Shown: positions 8,403 to 18,313 of the stretch, piece by piece
How the letters are laid out: the number at the start of each line of letters is the position of its first letter
Position numbering within the stretch: position 1 is the stretch's first letter
Source: Nitrosomonas sp. Nm132
Lineage (GTDB): Bacteria; Pseudomonadota; Gammaproteobacteria; Burkholderiales; Nitrosomonadaceae
Direction: 5' to 3'
NCBI RefSeq assembly: GCF_900100485.1
Contig: NZ_FNDH01000024.1
Coordinates: 1 to 39,159 of the forward strand
DNA length: 39,159 nucleotides
Program-made: the position numbers and the translations under genes
The notes under the pieces: model-generated
The model's database searches: none
Seen by the model: only the letters and a program-made list of their open reading frames with translations
Told to the model about the DNA's origin: nothing

Positions 8403-9044
8403 TTACTTCGAATTCCTATCTTTCCGCACTTTGTCAATTAACTCATTTAATACCTGAGTCGTATCGCGTGGTGTACCGCCCATCTTTCCACTAGTTATGT
8501 ATTTTCCATCGATCGCTAAGGCTGGTACACCGGTTAATTTGAATTGCCTTATCATTTGGGAAGTTTTTGCTACTTGATTTTGAACAGAAAAGGAATTGTA
8601 AGCATTGATAAATTTCTCCCGTTCAATGCCTTGCTTCTCAATCCAATCGAATAGAATAGCTTCCTTGGACAAATCAATTTTGTCACGATGAATAGCTTTG
8701 TACACCTTATCATGAAATTCTTGGGTTATGCCTAATATCTCCATCGCATAGAAAGTTTTTGCGGCAGGAGTCCAATTAGTGCGGAAAATCGCTGGAACAT
8801 ATCGGAATTTTACATCCTTTGGAGCATTTCTGCGCCAATTATCTATATGGGGGTGTAGCTCATTGCAGTGTGGGCAGCCATACCAAAAGAACTCAATGAC
8901 CTCAATACTTCGGTTATCTTCAGTAGGCTGGGGGGTTGCGAGAACGATATAATCGCGGCCCTCAACGATTTCTGCATGCGCAGTCAATGTGACTATCAGA
9001 TTAAGGCCAATGAATAATAAGAAAAATTTAAAAAATTTATTCAT
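8403..9044 (-). CDS. dsbA: Thiol:disulfide interchange protein DsbA
   Basis: DsbA introduces disulfides into secreted proteins in the periplasm. A signal peptide (MNKFFKFFLL..., cleavage after AHA at 23) is followed by a thioredoxin fold with the active site CPHC at C57-C60, typical of DsbA, inside EFFWYGCPHCNELHP. The cis-proline loop TGVPALAI lies near residue 173. Its length of 213 is normal. It is the last gene of a minus-strand set, argS-SPOR-dsbA. Its stop codon is four bases from the hairpin of the decayed IS200 element, so that hairpin may now act as its transcription end. Confidence 0.93.
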   Translation of the reverse strand: MNKFFKFFLLFIGLNLIVTLTAHAEIVEGRDYIVLATPQPTEDNRSIEVIEFFWYGCPHCNELHPHIDNWRRNAPKDVKFRYVPAIFRTNWTPAAKTFYAMEILGITQEFHDKVYKAIHRDKIDLSKEAILFDWIEKQGIEREKFINAYNSFSVQNQVAKTSQMIRQFKLTGVPALAIDGKYITSGKMGGTPRDTTQVLNELIDKVRKDRNSK

Positions 9045-9113
9045 TCTATTTTTCTCTTCTATAAATTGTTAAATAGATTCTATTAAGTAATAGAATCTAC
9101 CAAATCAGGATTG

Positions 9114-9722
9114 CTATGGTATTTTCTTGGGAATCTTGACAAAATTGGCTTCTATTCCATTTTCTTGTAATGAGGCGCGCATTTGATCAATTTCATCGAT
9201 TTTTGAGTATGGACCTATACGCACTCTGTACCACGTACTTCTGTCAGAAGATTCTGTTGTTTGAACAGAAGCAATCATTCCTAGTAATGCCAGTTCTGCT
9301 TTCATTCTTTCTGCTTCATTTGCATTCTTGTACGAACCAATTTGCAAGAAATAATCACTTGTCGTATTCGCGTTGTTTATTATAGTAGGAGTTGACTGTG
9401 TTACTTGATCGAATGGTTCTTCGGTTAAAGGTTCATCTATACCTGGAAGTATATTATAGAAATCAAAACGAGGCTTGTTTACACTGACCTGATCAATTTC
9501 TTTGGTAGCACTGTTATTCTGTATTTTTTTGGTAATACTTTCATCAGGTTTATTTTTGACTAGCTTTTCTTCGGTAAGAAATGGGCTTGGAGCCTGATTG
9601 ATTAATACCCATACACCTATTGCGCTTGCTATGCCAAGCGCATATCCGATAAAGAGTCCTAGAATAAGTGAACCACTGCTCCTTGCAGTTGCCATACTCT
9701 TAGATTTGTAGTCTCTGCTCAT
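9114..9722 (-). CDS. SPOR-domain membrane protein (FtsN-like)
   Basis: The 202-residue protein has a short cytoplasmic N-terminus, one membrane segment at about residues 19-41 (SLILGLFIGYALGIASAIGV), a low-complexity linker rich in K, N and T, and a C-terminal SPOR domain from about residue 123 (YFLQIGSYKNANEAERMKAE ... WYRVRIGPYSK). SPOR domains bind septal peptidoglycan lacking stem peptides. Topology and its place next to argS match the FtsN-like protein found after argS in many Proteobacteria, so a cell-division role is likely but inferred. Confidence 0.85.
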   Translation of the reverse strand: MSRDYKSKSMATARSSGSLILGLFIGYALGIASAIGVWVLINQAPSPFLTEEKLVKNKPDESITKKIQNNSATKEIDQVSVNKPRFDFYNILPGIDEPLTEEPFDQVTQSTPTIINNANTTSDYFLQIGSYKNANEAERMKAELALLGMIASVQTTESSDRSTWYRVRIGPYSKIDEIDQMRASLQENGIEANFVKIPKKIP

Positions 9723-9746
9723 GAAAATTCCTATATATGGTTTCAG

Positions 9747-11498
9747 TTACATTTTGCTGGGAGCGGTTACGCCTAGTAATTTCAATCCATTTGCTAGCAC
9801 CTGCCGAATAGCTGCAATCAATGCTAGTCTCGCCAGTTTAAGTGATTGTTCCAATACGAGAAAACGAGTTGAATTATAATAACTATGGAATTCGCTGGCT
9901 AAGTCCTTAAGATAAAAAGCAAGTAGGTGAGGAGCGCGTTCATTTGCAGCTGCTTCTAGTGTATCTGGATAATCAATTAATTTTTGCAGAAGCATCAATT
10001 CTGCTTGGCTTGTCAGCAAATCGGTATCAATAGTAGAGAGCATAGCTTCATCTTCACCCCATTGAGTGAGTACGCTACAAATACGCGCATGGGCATACTG
10101 CACATAATATACTGGATTATCATTGGACTGTGATTTTGCAAGATCCAGGTCAAAATCCAAATGTTGATCGCTCTTGCGTAGTACATAAAAGAAACGTGCT
10201 GCATCATTGCCGACTTCTTGACGCAATTCCCGTAATGAAACAAATTCTCCAGAGCGGGTGGACATAGGTACTTTTTTGCTCTCACGATAGAGTACGGCAA
10301 ATTGGACCAAAGCAATTTCCAGTATATTGGGATCAAGTGCTAATGCGTTGATTGCACCTTTTACTCTCGCAATGTAGCCGTGGTGATCTGCACCCCATAC
10401 ATTGATGATATGTACAAAATTACGTTCAAATTTGTTGAGATGATAAGCAATATCAGAAGCAAAATAAGTGTAATGTCCATTTTCTCGCTGTACTACACGA
10501 TCTTTTTCGTCCCCGAAATAGGTGGAGCGAAACCAAGTGGCACCATCTTGTTTATACAAGGCATTTTTCTCATCCAGTAATTGAATAGCCCGGCCAACCA
10601 AGCCGTTATCAAACAGTGATTGTTCTGAAAACCAGGTATCAAATTCCACGCCAAATTCCATTAAATCATTGCGGCAATCGCCTAGTTGTTCAGTAAGAAC
10701 AAAATTGTGAATATAAGCGTAATCCTCTCCTAATGTTTTTTTTGCTATAGCAATTAGCTGGTCTAGGCGCTCATCATCTTCAAGCGCTGCTTCAACTTGG
10801 GTGAGTTCTTGGAGTATTAAATCGGATTGGTGAATATAGCGATTACCATGCGCGCCATGAATTAGCTTAGCCATTTCAATTACGTATTTGCCTTGATAAG
10901 CATTGTCTGGAAATGGAAAGGCATATCCACATTGCGCGAGGTAACGTAACCAGGTAGAAAGTGCTAATATATCCATCTGTCTACCTGCATCGTTGACATA
11001 ATACTCTCGGGTGACAGAATAACCATTAGCGGTCATAATGTTTGCCAGGCTAGCGCCATAGGCTGCACCACGACCATGTCCTACATGTAGCGGCCCGGTA
11101 GGATTCGCGGAAACAAATTCAATCTGAATTTTTTTACCTTTTCCTAGATTATTATGACCAAATTTATCGCCCTGTTGTAACACGCCAGATAAGAACTGCT
11201 GTTTTGCTGAAACCTTCAAAAAGAGATTGATAAATCCATTGCCTGCAACTTCAGCTTTTTCTAGATAAGGTGAGTCAGGTAACGCATCAATAAGTGTTGT
11301 GGCGATTTCACGCGGGCTTTTGTGTAAATGCCTGGCCAATTGCATCGCTAGATTGCTTGAGTAATCACCATGATTAACTTGTTTAGGGCGCGCTAATTCA
11401 ATACTAAGTTCGTAATTCTGAGGAAGAATCTTTTTGGAAGCGAGGAGCAGTAACTGGGATAAATGCGATTTAAAGCTACATTGAGTTGATACTGTCAT
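9747..11498 (-). CDS. argS: Arginyl-tRNA synthetase
   Basis: The 583-residue class I synthetase charges tRNA-Arg. It has the N-terminal additional domain (NHGDYSSNLAMQLA near residues 42-56), the HIGH motif as HVGHGRG at 138-144 preceded by FVSANPTGPL, and the KMSKS region in the degenerate form usual for ArgRS (VPMSTRSGEFV). The anticodon-binding DALR domain is C-terminal (YNSTRFLVLEQ ... GLKLLGVTAP). It is full length. The SPOR gene starts 24 bases after its stop and dsbA follows, so the three are probably one transcript. Confidence 0.97.
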   Translation of the reverse strand: MTVSTQCSFKSHLSQLLLLASKKILPQNYELSIELARPKQVNHGDYSSNLAMQLARHLHKSPREIATTLIDALPDSPYLEKAEVAGNGFINLFLKVSAKQQFLSGVLQQGDKFGHNNLGKGKKIQIEFVSANPTGPLHVGHGRGAAYGASLANIMTANGYSVTREYYVNDAGRQMDILALSTWLRYLAQCGYAFPFPDNAYQGKYVIEMAKLIHGAHGNRYIHQSDLILQELTQVEAALEDDERLDQLIAIAKKTLGEDYAYIHNFVLTEQLGDCRNDLMEFGVEFDTWFSEQSLFDNGLVGRAIQLLDEKNALYKQDGATWFRSTYFGDEKDRVVQRENGHYTYFASDIAYHLNKFERNFVHIINVWGADHHGYIARVKGAINALALDPNILEIALVQFAVLYRESKKVPMSTRSGEFVSLRELRQEVGNDAARFFYVLRKSDQHLDFDLDLAKSQSNDNPVYYVQYAHARICSVLTQWGEDEAMLSTIDTDLLTSQAELMLLQKLIDYPDTLEAAANERAPHLLAFYLKDLASEFHSYYNSTRFLVLEQSLKLARLALIAAIRQVLANGLKLLGVTAPSKM

Positions 11499-11695
11499 GA
11501 TAAAAAAATCAGTTTAATAAGGCATTATTATAACGAGGAAGAGGCAGGCGAAGTTTACAGTTTTAATGGTGAACACTTTTATGCACAGTAACTATTTTAG
11601 TTGCCTGACGAGTATTTTCTGGGTTTTACTGCTCACTACTCAGTATATAATATGGTACGTTATAAATTTTGCTTAAGAAAATAAAGGTTGTAAGC

Positions 11696-12355
11696 ATGGA
11701 AGACTTAATGATCGATCAAGAAGCAGTAACGCTGGATGATTGCATTCAGCATGCGAGAGAAGTGCTGAATGAGCAGATCTTACATATCAAAGGTAAAGGC
11801 TATGATTTTGCTCCTCAATTCAAAGAGATGACGATTCAGCTTTATCTGGTGGGAGTGATGTGGCGGTTTTATGAAGAGCATAATTCTTCAGAAATGGCTC
11901 GTGAAAAAGCGTTTTCAACGCTATGTTCAATGATGGTTAAGGATGGTATTAAATCTAAACGGGCGAAAAAGCAGGTAGATTTTCTTAAGAAAATGTCTAA
12001 GCTGGAAGATGGAGATGATGCTTTGGCGATAGCAATAGGTCATGAATCAAAGCCGGGAGATGAGAGTTTGGCTGAGATTTTTGATCATTATGTTGATGAG
12101 ATTGGTGTTTCAGGTTCTTTATGGCGACATTATGATCTAGGGAAAAAAATCATATTATTTGGCGGCTTATTGATGGGCTTTGCTGGAGTATGGTTTGTCA
12201 CAATTTTTATGCCTGAAAGTAGCGATATATTCATTCTGGCTTTTGGCTTACTGACCGCATTTCTTTTTGTCATTTCAGTATCTTTGATTGGCCTGCTAAT
12301 TTATCGTCTTAAATTCAAGAAAGGTAAACATTCAGAGACTCCACCTGCTGTATAA
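11696..12355 (+). CDS. Unknown protein with two C-terminal membrane helices
   Basis: I do not recognise a family. The predicted product has 219 residues, starting at the ATG at 11696 behind AAAGG; an upstream TTG at 11669 is less likely. Residues 1-145 are hydrophilic, helical and charged, with a KSKRAKKQVDFLKKMSKLED stretch. Two hydrophobic helices follow at about 153-172 (IILFGGLLMGFAGVWFVTIF) and 180-203, then a basic tail (RLKFKKGKH). The layout suggests an inner-membrane protein with a soluble cytoplasmic N-terminal domain. It is divergent from argS and 184 bases before folD, so it is probably a single-gene unit. TATAAT at 11646-11651 could be its -10 box. Confidence 0.7.
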   Translation: MEDLMIDQEAVTLDDCIQHAREVLNEQILHIKGKGYDFAPQFKEMTIQLYLVGVMWRFYEEHNSSEMAREKAFSTLCSMMVKDGIKSKRAKKQVDFLKKMSKLEDGDDALAIAIGHESKPGDESLAEIFDHYVDEIGVSGSLWRHYDLGKKIILFGGLLMGFAGVWFVTIFMPESSDIFILAFGLLTAFLFVISVSLIGLLIYRLKFKKGKHSETPPAV

Positions 12356-12539
12356 CTAGAATGATATGAGGTTTAGAATGCTTATTTTAAATCTTGGTTC
12401 AAAAAAGTAACATTGTGGGTTATCCAGATTGCTATCAAATTAAATGCAGCTGTGATTTTTTGTGGCAATAATGGTTGTGACCCAAAAAGAAATCTTTTTT
12501 TTGCATAAATATTCAATTTAGCCTATTTTTTATAAAGTA

Positions 12540-13397
12540 ATGAGTGCTGACATCATTGATGGTAATGCAATTGCGGGTAAAATCCGTGCTGAATTAAAAA
12601 TACGCGCCGAGAATCTTGCACAACATGGTATGCAATCTGGCTTGGCTGTTATTCTGGTAGGCGATGATCCAGCTTCCTGTATTTACGTGCGTAATAAAGC
12701 CAAAGCATGTAGAGAATCAGGAATTCGCTCTGAAGTTTATAATTTTCCAGGTGAGACATCTCAAGAGACGGTGCTTCAGCATATCCATGCATTAAACGCA
12801 AACCCAGAGATTCACGGTATATTAGTACAGCTGCCTTTGCCGCCTCACTTTGAGAGTCATCGAGTCATCGCTGCTATTGCAATTGAGAAAGATGTGGATG
12901 GATTTCACCCTTGTAACGTCGGCGCACTCGCAACGGGTAATGCTTTATTTTATCCTTGCACCCCTTATGGCGTCATGATGATGTTAAAGGAGCGAGATGT
13001 GCTGATCGAAGGGCAACATGCAGTCGTTGTAGGGCGCAGCAATATTGTGGGTAAACCGATATCATTGATGCTTCTGGAGAGAGGAGCCACTGTCACCATT
13101 TGCACATCTAAAACAAGAATTTTAGCCGAACATACTCGAAATGCAGATATTCTAGTAGTGGCTACCGGAAAGCCACGCATGATTACGGCTGACATGGTTA
13201 AATCAGGTGCAACAGTGATTGATGTCGGGATTAACCGTATGGACGATGGGACGTTATGCGGCGATGTGGATTTTACGTCGGTAAAGGAGAAAGCCGGTCA
13301 TATTACACCCGTTCCAGGAGGGGTCGGGCCTATGACGATTACCATGTTAATGAGTAATGCCATTGAAGCAGCTGAGCGTGCCAGGGCGGCTATGTAA
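12540..13397 (+). CDS. folD: Bifunctional methylenetetrahydrofolate dehydrogenase/cyclohydrolase
   Basis: FolD converts 5,10-methylene-THF to 10-formyl-THF via methenyl-THF with NADP, supplying formyl groups for purines and initiator tRNA. The 285-residue sequence has the catalytic region [14 protein letters not shown] with its Lys near residue 56, the [10 protein letters not shown] signature, the DVDGFHP block, the nucleotide-binding [11 protein letters not shown], and [11 protein letters not shown] near the C-terminus. It is full length. The aceE start lies 60 bases downstream. Confidence 0.97.
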   Translation: MSADIIDGNAIAGKIRAELKIRAENLAQHGMQSGLAVILVGDDPASCIYVRNKAKACRESGIRSEVYNFPGETSQETVLQHIHALNANPEIHGILVQLPLPPHFESHRVIAAIAIEKDVDGFHPCNVGALATGNALFYPCTPYGVMMMLKERDVLIEGQHAVVVGRSNIVGKPISLMLLERGATVTICTSKTRILAEHTRNADILVVATGKPRMITADMVKSGATVIDVGINRMDDGTLCGDVDFTSVKEKAGHITPVPGGVGPMTITMLMSNAIEAAERARAAM

Positions 13398-13457
13398 TTT
13401 TTCACTAAAACTACCAGTATATTATTTCCAAACCGAGATACGGAGCGGCTACTCAAT

Positions 13458-16115
13458 ATGAATTTACAGGATATTGATCCACAGGAAACACAGGAATGGC
13501 TGGATGCGTTGGAGTCTGTGCTTGCCAATGAAGGAGCGGAACGTGCGCACTATTTATTGGAGAAATTGGTTGAAAAAGCGCGGCGTTCCGGTGCATACCT
13601 TCCTTATAGTGCCAATACTGCTTATATCAACACGATTCCATTAGGTAAAGAGGAGCGTTCACCTGGTGATCACGCAATAGAGCACCGTATTCGTTCTTAT
13701 GTGCGCTGGAATGCTCTGGCGATGGTTGCGCGTGCCAATCGGAATACCAATGTAGGAGGGCATATTGCTAGTTTTGCCTCAGCGGCGACCTTATATGACG
13801 TCGGTTACAATCATTTCTGGCAGGCGGCAAGTGAGCGGAAAGGAGGTGATCTCGTTTATGTCCAGGGACATTCATCTCCGGGAATTTATGCTTATGCATT
13901 TCTGCTGGGGGTGTTGACTGAGGAACAACTTGATAATTTTCGTCAGGAAATAGGAGGGAAAGGTTTATCTTCTTATCCTCATCCATGGCTGATGCCGGAT
14001 TTCTGGCAATTCCCAACCGTATCGATGGGGTTGGGGCCACTGATGGCGATCTATCAGGCGCGCTTTATGAAATACCTGGGCAGTCGTCAGTTAGCTCATA
14101 CCGAGGGACGCAAGGTTTGGGTTTTCACGGGCGATGGTGAAATGGATGAACCCGAGTCGCTGGGCGCGATTTCACTCGCCTCTCGGGAAAATCTGGATAA
14201 CCTGATCTTTGTGGTGAACTGTAACCTTCAGCGCCTTGACGGTCCTGTCAGGGGTAATGGTAAAATCGTGCAGGAATTGGAGGCGACGTTTAGAGGGGCT
14301 GGCTGGAATGTCATCAAAGTAATCTGGGGTTCCTACTGGGATCCACTCCTGGCGAAAGATACTAAAGGTCTTCTTCAACAGCGCATGATGGAATGTGTGG
14401 ATGGAGAGTATCAGACTTTTAAGGCAAGAGATGGTGCTTATGTCAGGAAGCATTTCTTTGGTAAGTATCCTGAGTTACTCGAAATGGTTGCCAATATGTC
14501 AGATGATGATATTTGGCGATTAAATCGTGGTGGCCATGATCCCCACAAGGTTTATGCAGCCTATGCTGCCGCAGTCAAACACCAAGGACAGCCTACCGTG
14601 ATTCTTGCCAAGACTGTCAAGGGATATGGAATGGGTGAATCAGGTGAGGCGCAGAACATTACTCACCAGCAGAAGAAAATGGGTACCACCTCACTTAAGG
14701 CATTTCGCGATCGATATGGTCTTCCTGTGCCGGACGATAAAATAGATGAAATTCCCTATCTCAAATTTGATAAGGATTCTCCTGAGTTTACTTACATGCA
14801 GGCGCAGCGTGAGGCATTAGGAGGATTTTTGCATCATCGCCGGCGTAAGGCAGAAGCCTTACAAATTCCACCTTTGTCAGCATTCGAGACATTACTCAAA
14901 GGCAGTGGCGAAGGACGAGAGTCTTCCACGACTATGGCTTTTGTGCGCGTTCTTAGTATCCTGACTAAGGATAAAAATATTAGTAAACATATCGTGCCCA
15001 TCGTGGCTGATGAGTCGCGAACGTTTGGTATGGAAGGAATGTTTCGCCAACTTGGTATCTGGTCGTCAGTAGGACAACTTTATACTCCCGAGGACGCTGA
15101 TCAGCTGATGTTCTACAAGGAAGATAAACATGGTCAGATTCTTCAGGAAGGGATTAATGAAGCAGGCGCCATGTCTTCCTGGATAGCAGCGGCCACAGCA
15201 TATAGTACACATCACGTGCAGATGATTCCTTTTTTCATTTTTTATTCCATGTTTGGCTTTCAGCGTGTAGGCGATCTTATCTGGGCTGCCGGTGATATGC
15301 GCTGCCGTGGCTTTCTGCTGGGCGGTACAGCTGGACGAACCACGCTGAATGGTGAAGGATTGCAGCATGAAGACGGTCATAGCCATCTTGCTGCTTCCAC
15401 CATACCTAATTGCATATCTTATGATCCTACCTACGCTTACGAACTGACTGTGATTCTTCAGGATGGTTTGCGCCGCATGTATCAGGAACAGGAAGATGTG
15501 TTCTACTATATCACGGTAATGAATGAAAATTATGCTCACCCAGATCTTCCCAAAGGGGCCGAGCAGGGTATCTTGAAAGGAATTTATTTACTTAAGGAGG
15601 GCAGTAAGCGAAGTAAGGGAGTACGTATACAACTGCTTGGTTCTGGAGCCATATTACGTGAAGTGATCGCAGCGGCAGACATACTGCAACAGGAATATGG
15701 TGTGGTCGCAGATATCTGGAGTGTCACCAGTTTTACTGAATTACGGCGTGAGGCTCTCAGTATTGCGCGCTGGAATATGTTGCATCCGACGGAGCCTGCT
15801 AAATTATCTTATGTTGAAAGCTGTCTTAAAGATCGCGAAGGACCTGTGGTAGCTGCAACTGATTACATGAAGATCTATGCAGATCAGATACGTGCGTTTA
15901 TTCCGGGACGCTATTGTGTACTGGGCACGGATGGCTTCGGGCGTTCTGATACGCGTGAGAAACTCAGACATTTTTTTGAAGTGGATCGTTATTACATTGT
16001 AGTTGCGGCACTTAGGGCCTTATCAGAAGAAGGTAAAATTCCGGCAAAACAAGTTATCCAGGCAATCAAAGCGTTCGGCATCGATCCGGATAAACCAGAT
16101 CCGGTTATGCAATAG
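13458..16115 (+). CDS. aceE: Pyruvate dehydrogenase E1 component (homodimeric)
   Basis: This 885-residue thiamine-diphosphate enzyme decarboxylates pyruvate and acetylates the lipoyl group of E2. It is the single-chain homodimeric type of Proteobacteria. The N-terminus MNLQDIDPQETQEWLDALES, the substrate region GGHIASFASAATLYDVGYNH and the ThDP-binding GDGEMDEPES (near residue 225) with its NCNLQRLDGPVRGN continuation are all present. The C-terminal DGFGRSDTREKLRHFFEVD matches the family. Length is normal and the frame is unbroken. The E2 gene follows after 81 bases. Confidence 0.97.
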   Translation: MNLQDIDPQETQEWLDALESVLANEGAERAHYLLEKLVEKARRSGAYLPYSANTAYINTIPLGKEERSPGDHAIEHRIRSYVRWNALAMVARANRNTNVGGHIASFASAATLYDVGYNHFWQAASERKGGDLVYVQGHSSPGIYAYAFLLGVLTEEQLDNFRQEIGGKGLSSYPHPWLMPDFWQFPTVSMGLGPLMAIYQARFMKYLGSRQLAHTEGRKVWVFTGDGEMDEPESLGAISLASRENLDNLIFVVNCNLQRLDGPVRGNGKIVQELEATFRGAGWNVIKVIWGSYWDPLLAKDTKGLLQQRMMECVDGEYQTFKARDGAYVRKHFFGKYPELLEMVANMSDDDIWRLNRGGHDPHKVYAAYAAAVKHQGQPTVILAKTVKGYGMGESGEAQNITHQQKKMGTTSLKAFRDRYGLPVPDDKIDEIPYLKFDKDSPEFTYMQAQREALGGFLHHRRRKAEALQIPPLSAFETLLKGSGEGRESSTTMAFVRVLSILTKDKNISKHIVPIVADESRTFGMEGMFRQLGIWSSVGQLYTPEDADQLMFYKEDKHGQILQEGINEAGAMSSWIAAATAYSTHHVQMIPFFIFYSMFGFQRVGDLIWAAGDMRCRGFLLGGTAGRTTLNGEGLQHEDGHSHLAASTIPNCISYDPTYAYELTVILQDGLRRMYQEQEDVFYYITVMNENYAHPDLPKGAEQGILKGIYLLKEGSKRSKGVRIQLLGSGAILREVIAAADILQQEYGVVADIWSVTSFTELRREALSIARWNMLHPTEPAKLSYVESCLKDREGPVVAATDYMKIYADQIRAFIPGRYCVLGTDGFGRSDTREKLRHFFEVDRYYIVVAALRALSEEGKIPAKQVIQAIKAFGIDPDKPDPVMQ

Positions 16116-16196
16116 ATGGCGAGTATATTTAATACAAACAAGAAAGTAGCCGTTTTGCTGCTGATTGATAGATTGAATGTAGATTGAGGAAAGCGT

Positions 16197-17546
16197 GTGA
16201 GTGAAATTAAAAAGGTACGGATTCCTGATATTGGTGACTTTAAGGATGTGCCAGTCATTGAGATCCTCGTTAATGTTGGTGATATTCTTAAGGTAGAGGA
16301 TTCACTTATCACATTGGAATCAGACAAGGCTACCATTGAAGTTCCTTCGCCTTATTCCGGCACCGTCAAGGAAATTAGTGTCAAAGCAGGCGATAAGGTT
16401 TCTGAGGGATCTGAAATACTCGTCATGGAAGTTTCTGCAGAACAAGAGAATAAGACTATTACTGCTAAGTCCGATCAGACTGAAGAAACAGAAAGTGATG
16501 CTAATGTAGTAAGTTTAAAGCATGAAATATCGACCGGAATTCCTTCCATAACTCAGGAATCTTTTCAAAGCAAGCAGTCACAGTCCCCTACACAGTTTGA
16601 AGCACTGGATCAGCCCAATCATGTGGCCGAAGTGAAACCACATGCAGGGCCGTCTGTAAGACGCTTTGCTAGAGAATTAGGCGTGGATCTAAGCAGAATA
16701 GTAGGGAGCGGTCCAAAGCAGCGTATCCTTAAAGAAGATATACAGACTTTTGTTAAACGAGAGCTGGCAAAATTACAGAGTACGGGCCTGGGTAGTGGTG
16801 TGCTTGATTTATTGCCATGGCCTCGTATCGATTTTGCAAAATTTGGACCAGTTGAATTAAAACCATTATCGCGTATCAAGCAAATCTCGGGTGCTAATTT
16901 ACATCGCAATTGGGTAATGATTCCACACGTGACTCAATTTGACGAGGCTGATATTACTGATCTAGAAGCACTCAGGAAAGAATATAACAAAAGCCAACGA
17001 GAGCATGGTACCAAATTAACCATACTGGCTTTCCTTATGAAAGCTGCGACTACAGCATTGAAAAAATATCCTGAGTTTAACGCATCACTGGATAGTAGTA
17101 ATGAAGAGTCTTGTTTAGTTCTCAAACGTTATTATCACCTTGGATTTGCAGTAGATACACCTAATGGTCTCGTCGTGCCCGTTATTCGGGATGCTGATCA
17201 AAAAGGTGTGATTACGATAGCAGATGAGCTAGGAAAACTTTCTTCACTTGCCCGAGAAGGGAAATTAAAACCAACTGATATGCAAGGTGCTAGTTTTACC
17301 ATTTCGAGTCTTGGGGGGATAGGTGGTACTGCTTTCACGCCTATTATCAATGCTCCCGAAGTTGCGATCTTGGGAGTCTCACAGGCAAGTTTAAAACCCA
17401 TTTATCGTAATGGAGAGTTTATTCCTCGTTTGATTATTCCCCTGTCGCTATCTTATGACCATCGGGTTATCGATGGCGCATCGGCTGTTCGTTTTACTTC
17501 ACATTTGGCAAGTATATTAGCGGATATGCGTCTAGCATTATTTTAA
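16197..17546 (+). CDS. aceF: Pyruvate dehydrogenase E2, dihydrolipoamide acetyltransferase
   Basis: The 449-residue E2 core protein transfers the acetyl group to CoA. It has a single N-terminal lipoyl domain with the modified Lys in ESDKATIEVPSP (K44), a flexible linker (about 78-148), a peripheral-subunit-binding domain (SVRRFARELGVDLSRIVGSG near 155-175), and the catalytic acyltransferase domain ending in SLSYDHRVIDGASAVRF. One lipoyl domain is fewer than the two or three of many Proteobacteria. The start is GTG at 16197 behind GAGGAAAG. The E3 gene (lpd), often next in line, is absent; nadD follows. Confidence 0.95.
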   Translation: MSEIKKVRIPDIGDFKDVPVIEILVNVGDILKVEDSLITLESDKATIEVPSPYSGTVKEISVKAGDKVSEGSEILVMEVSAEQENKTITAKSDQTEETESDANVVSLKHEISTGIPSITQESFQSKQSQSPTQFEALDQPNHVAEVKPHAGPSVRRFARELGVDLSRIVGSGPKQRILKEDIQTFVKRELAKLQSTGLGSGVLDLLPWPRIDFAKFGPVELKPLSRIKQISGANLHRNWVMIPHVTQFDEADITDLEALRKEYNKSQREHGTKLTILAFLMKAATTALKKYPEFNASLDSSNEESCLVLKRYYHLGFAVDTPNGLVVPVIRDADQKGVITIADELGKLSSLAREGKLKPTDMQGASFTISSLGGIGGTAFTPIINAPEVAILGVSQASLKPIYRNGEFIPRLIIPLSLSYDHRVIDGASAVRFTSHLASILADMRLALF

Positions 17547-17626
17547 AGTTTCTGTGCTAGGTTACCATACTCTGCTAGCAGAGAATAATTTCTCGATAGC
17601 TCTTCTCCTAGATTGCCTATTAAACA

Positions 17627-18313
17627 ATGTCTAATAATACATTTTCCCTAATTGGAGTCTACGGGGGAACATTTGATCCAGTGCATTTTGGACATTTAAG
17701 GATCGCAGAAGAACTCGTTGAAATTTTACAACTGGATGAAATGCGTTTTCTTCCTGCAGGCCGTCCACGCTTGCGTAATGAGCCTGTTGCTTCGCAATAT
17801 CACCGTATGACCATGCTCCAAAGAGCAATTCATGACAATGGAAGATTTCTGCTAGATGATCGAGAAATCAGACGCTCTGGGGAGAGTCATAGTGTGGAAT
17901 CACTTCGTGAATTAAGAGATGAATTCTCAGGAAAGAAAATAGCATTCTGTTTTATCATGGGGATAGATGCATTTTTGAAACTGCCTAATTGGTATCTTTG
18001 GCGCGAGTTGTTTGAATTAAGTCATCTAGTAATCGTTAATCGTCCAGGCCATGTTTCTTTAGCAAGCCAGGCATGTCTGCCGCTAAAGTTAAAAGATGAA
18101 TGTCTAGGCCGTTGGGCAGGCGACGTGAGTATGTTAAGGTCTGCCCAATCTGGGTTTATTCTTACAACAGCGACAACACTACTGGATATTTCAGCAACAA
18201 CTATCAGAACCTGTATTGCTACTGGAAAAAGTGCACGTTATTTGCTTCCTGATATTGTATTAAATTATATTGGCACACATCACGTCTACACGAGGAAAAA
18301 TGAAAACGGATGA
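17627..18313 (+). CDS. nadD: Nicotinate-nucleotide adenylyltransferase
   Basis: NadD adenylates nicotinate mononucleotide to deamido-NAD in NAD synthesis. The nucleotidyltransferase motif GGTFDPVHFGH is at residues 14-24. FLPAGRPRLRNEP, the FIMGIDAFLKLPNWYLW region and the C-terminal SATTIRTCIATGKSARYLLP (an ISxTxIR-type motif) are all present. Its 228 residues are full length. The following rsfS start overlaps its end by 14 bases, so the two genes are translationally close. This begins the standard nadD-rsfS-rlmH-maf-rng set. Confidence 0.95.
   Translation: MSNNTFSLIGVYGGTFDPVHFGHLRIAEELVEILQLDEMRFLPAGRPRLRNEPVASQYHRMTMLQRAIHDNGRFLLDDREIRRSGESHSVESLRELRDEFSGKKIAFCFIMGIDAFLKLPNWYLWRELFELSHLVIVNRPGHVSLASQACLPLKLKDECLGRWAGDVSMLRSAQSGFILTTATTLLDISATTIRTCIATGKSARYLLPDIVLNYIGTHHVYTRKNENG

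Noticed and set aside
13768..15539. Several minus-strand reading frames within aceE
   Set aside because: They lie antisense to a well-conserved full-length gene and have no recognisable products.
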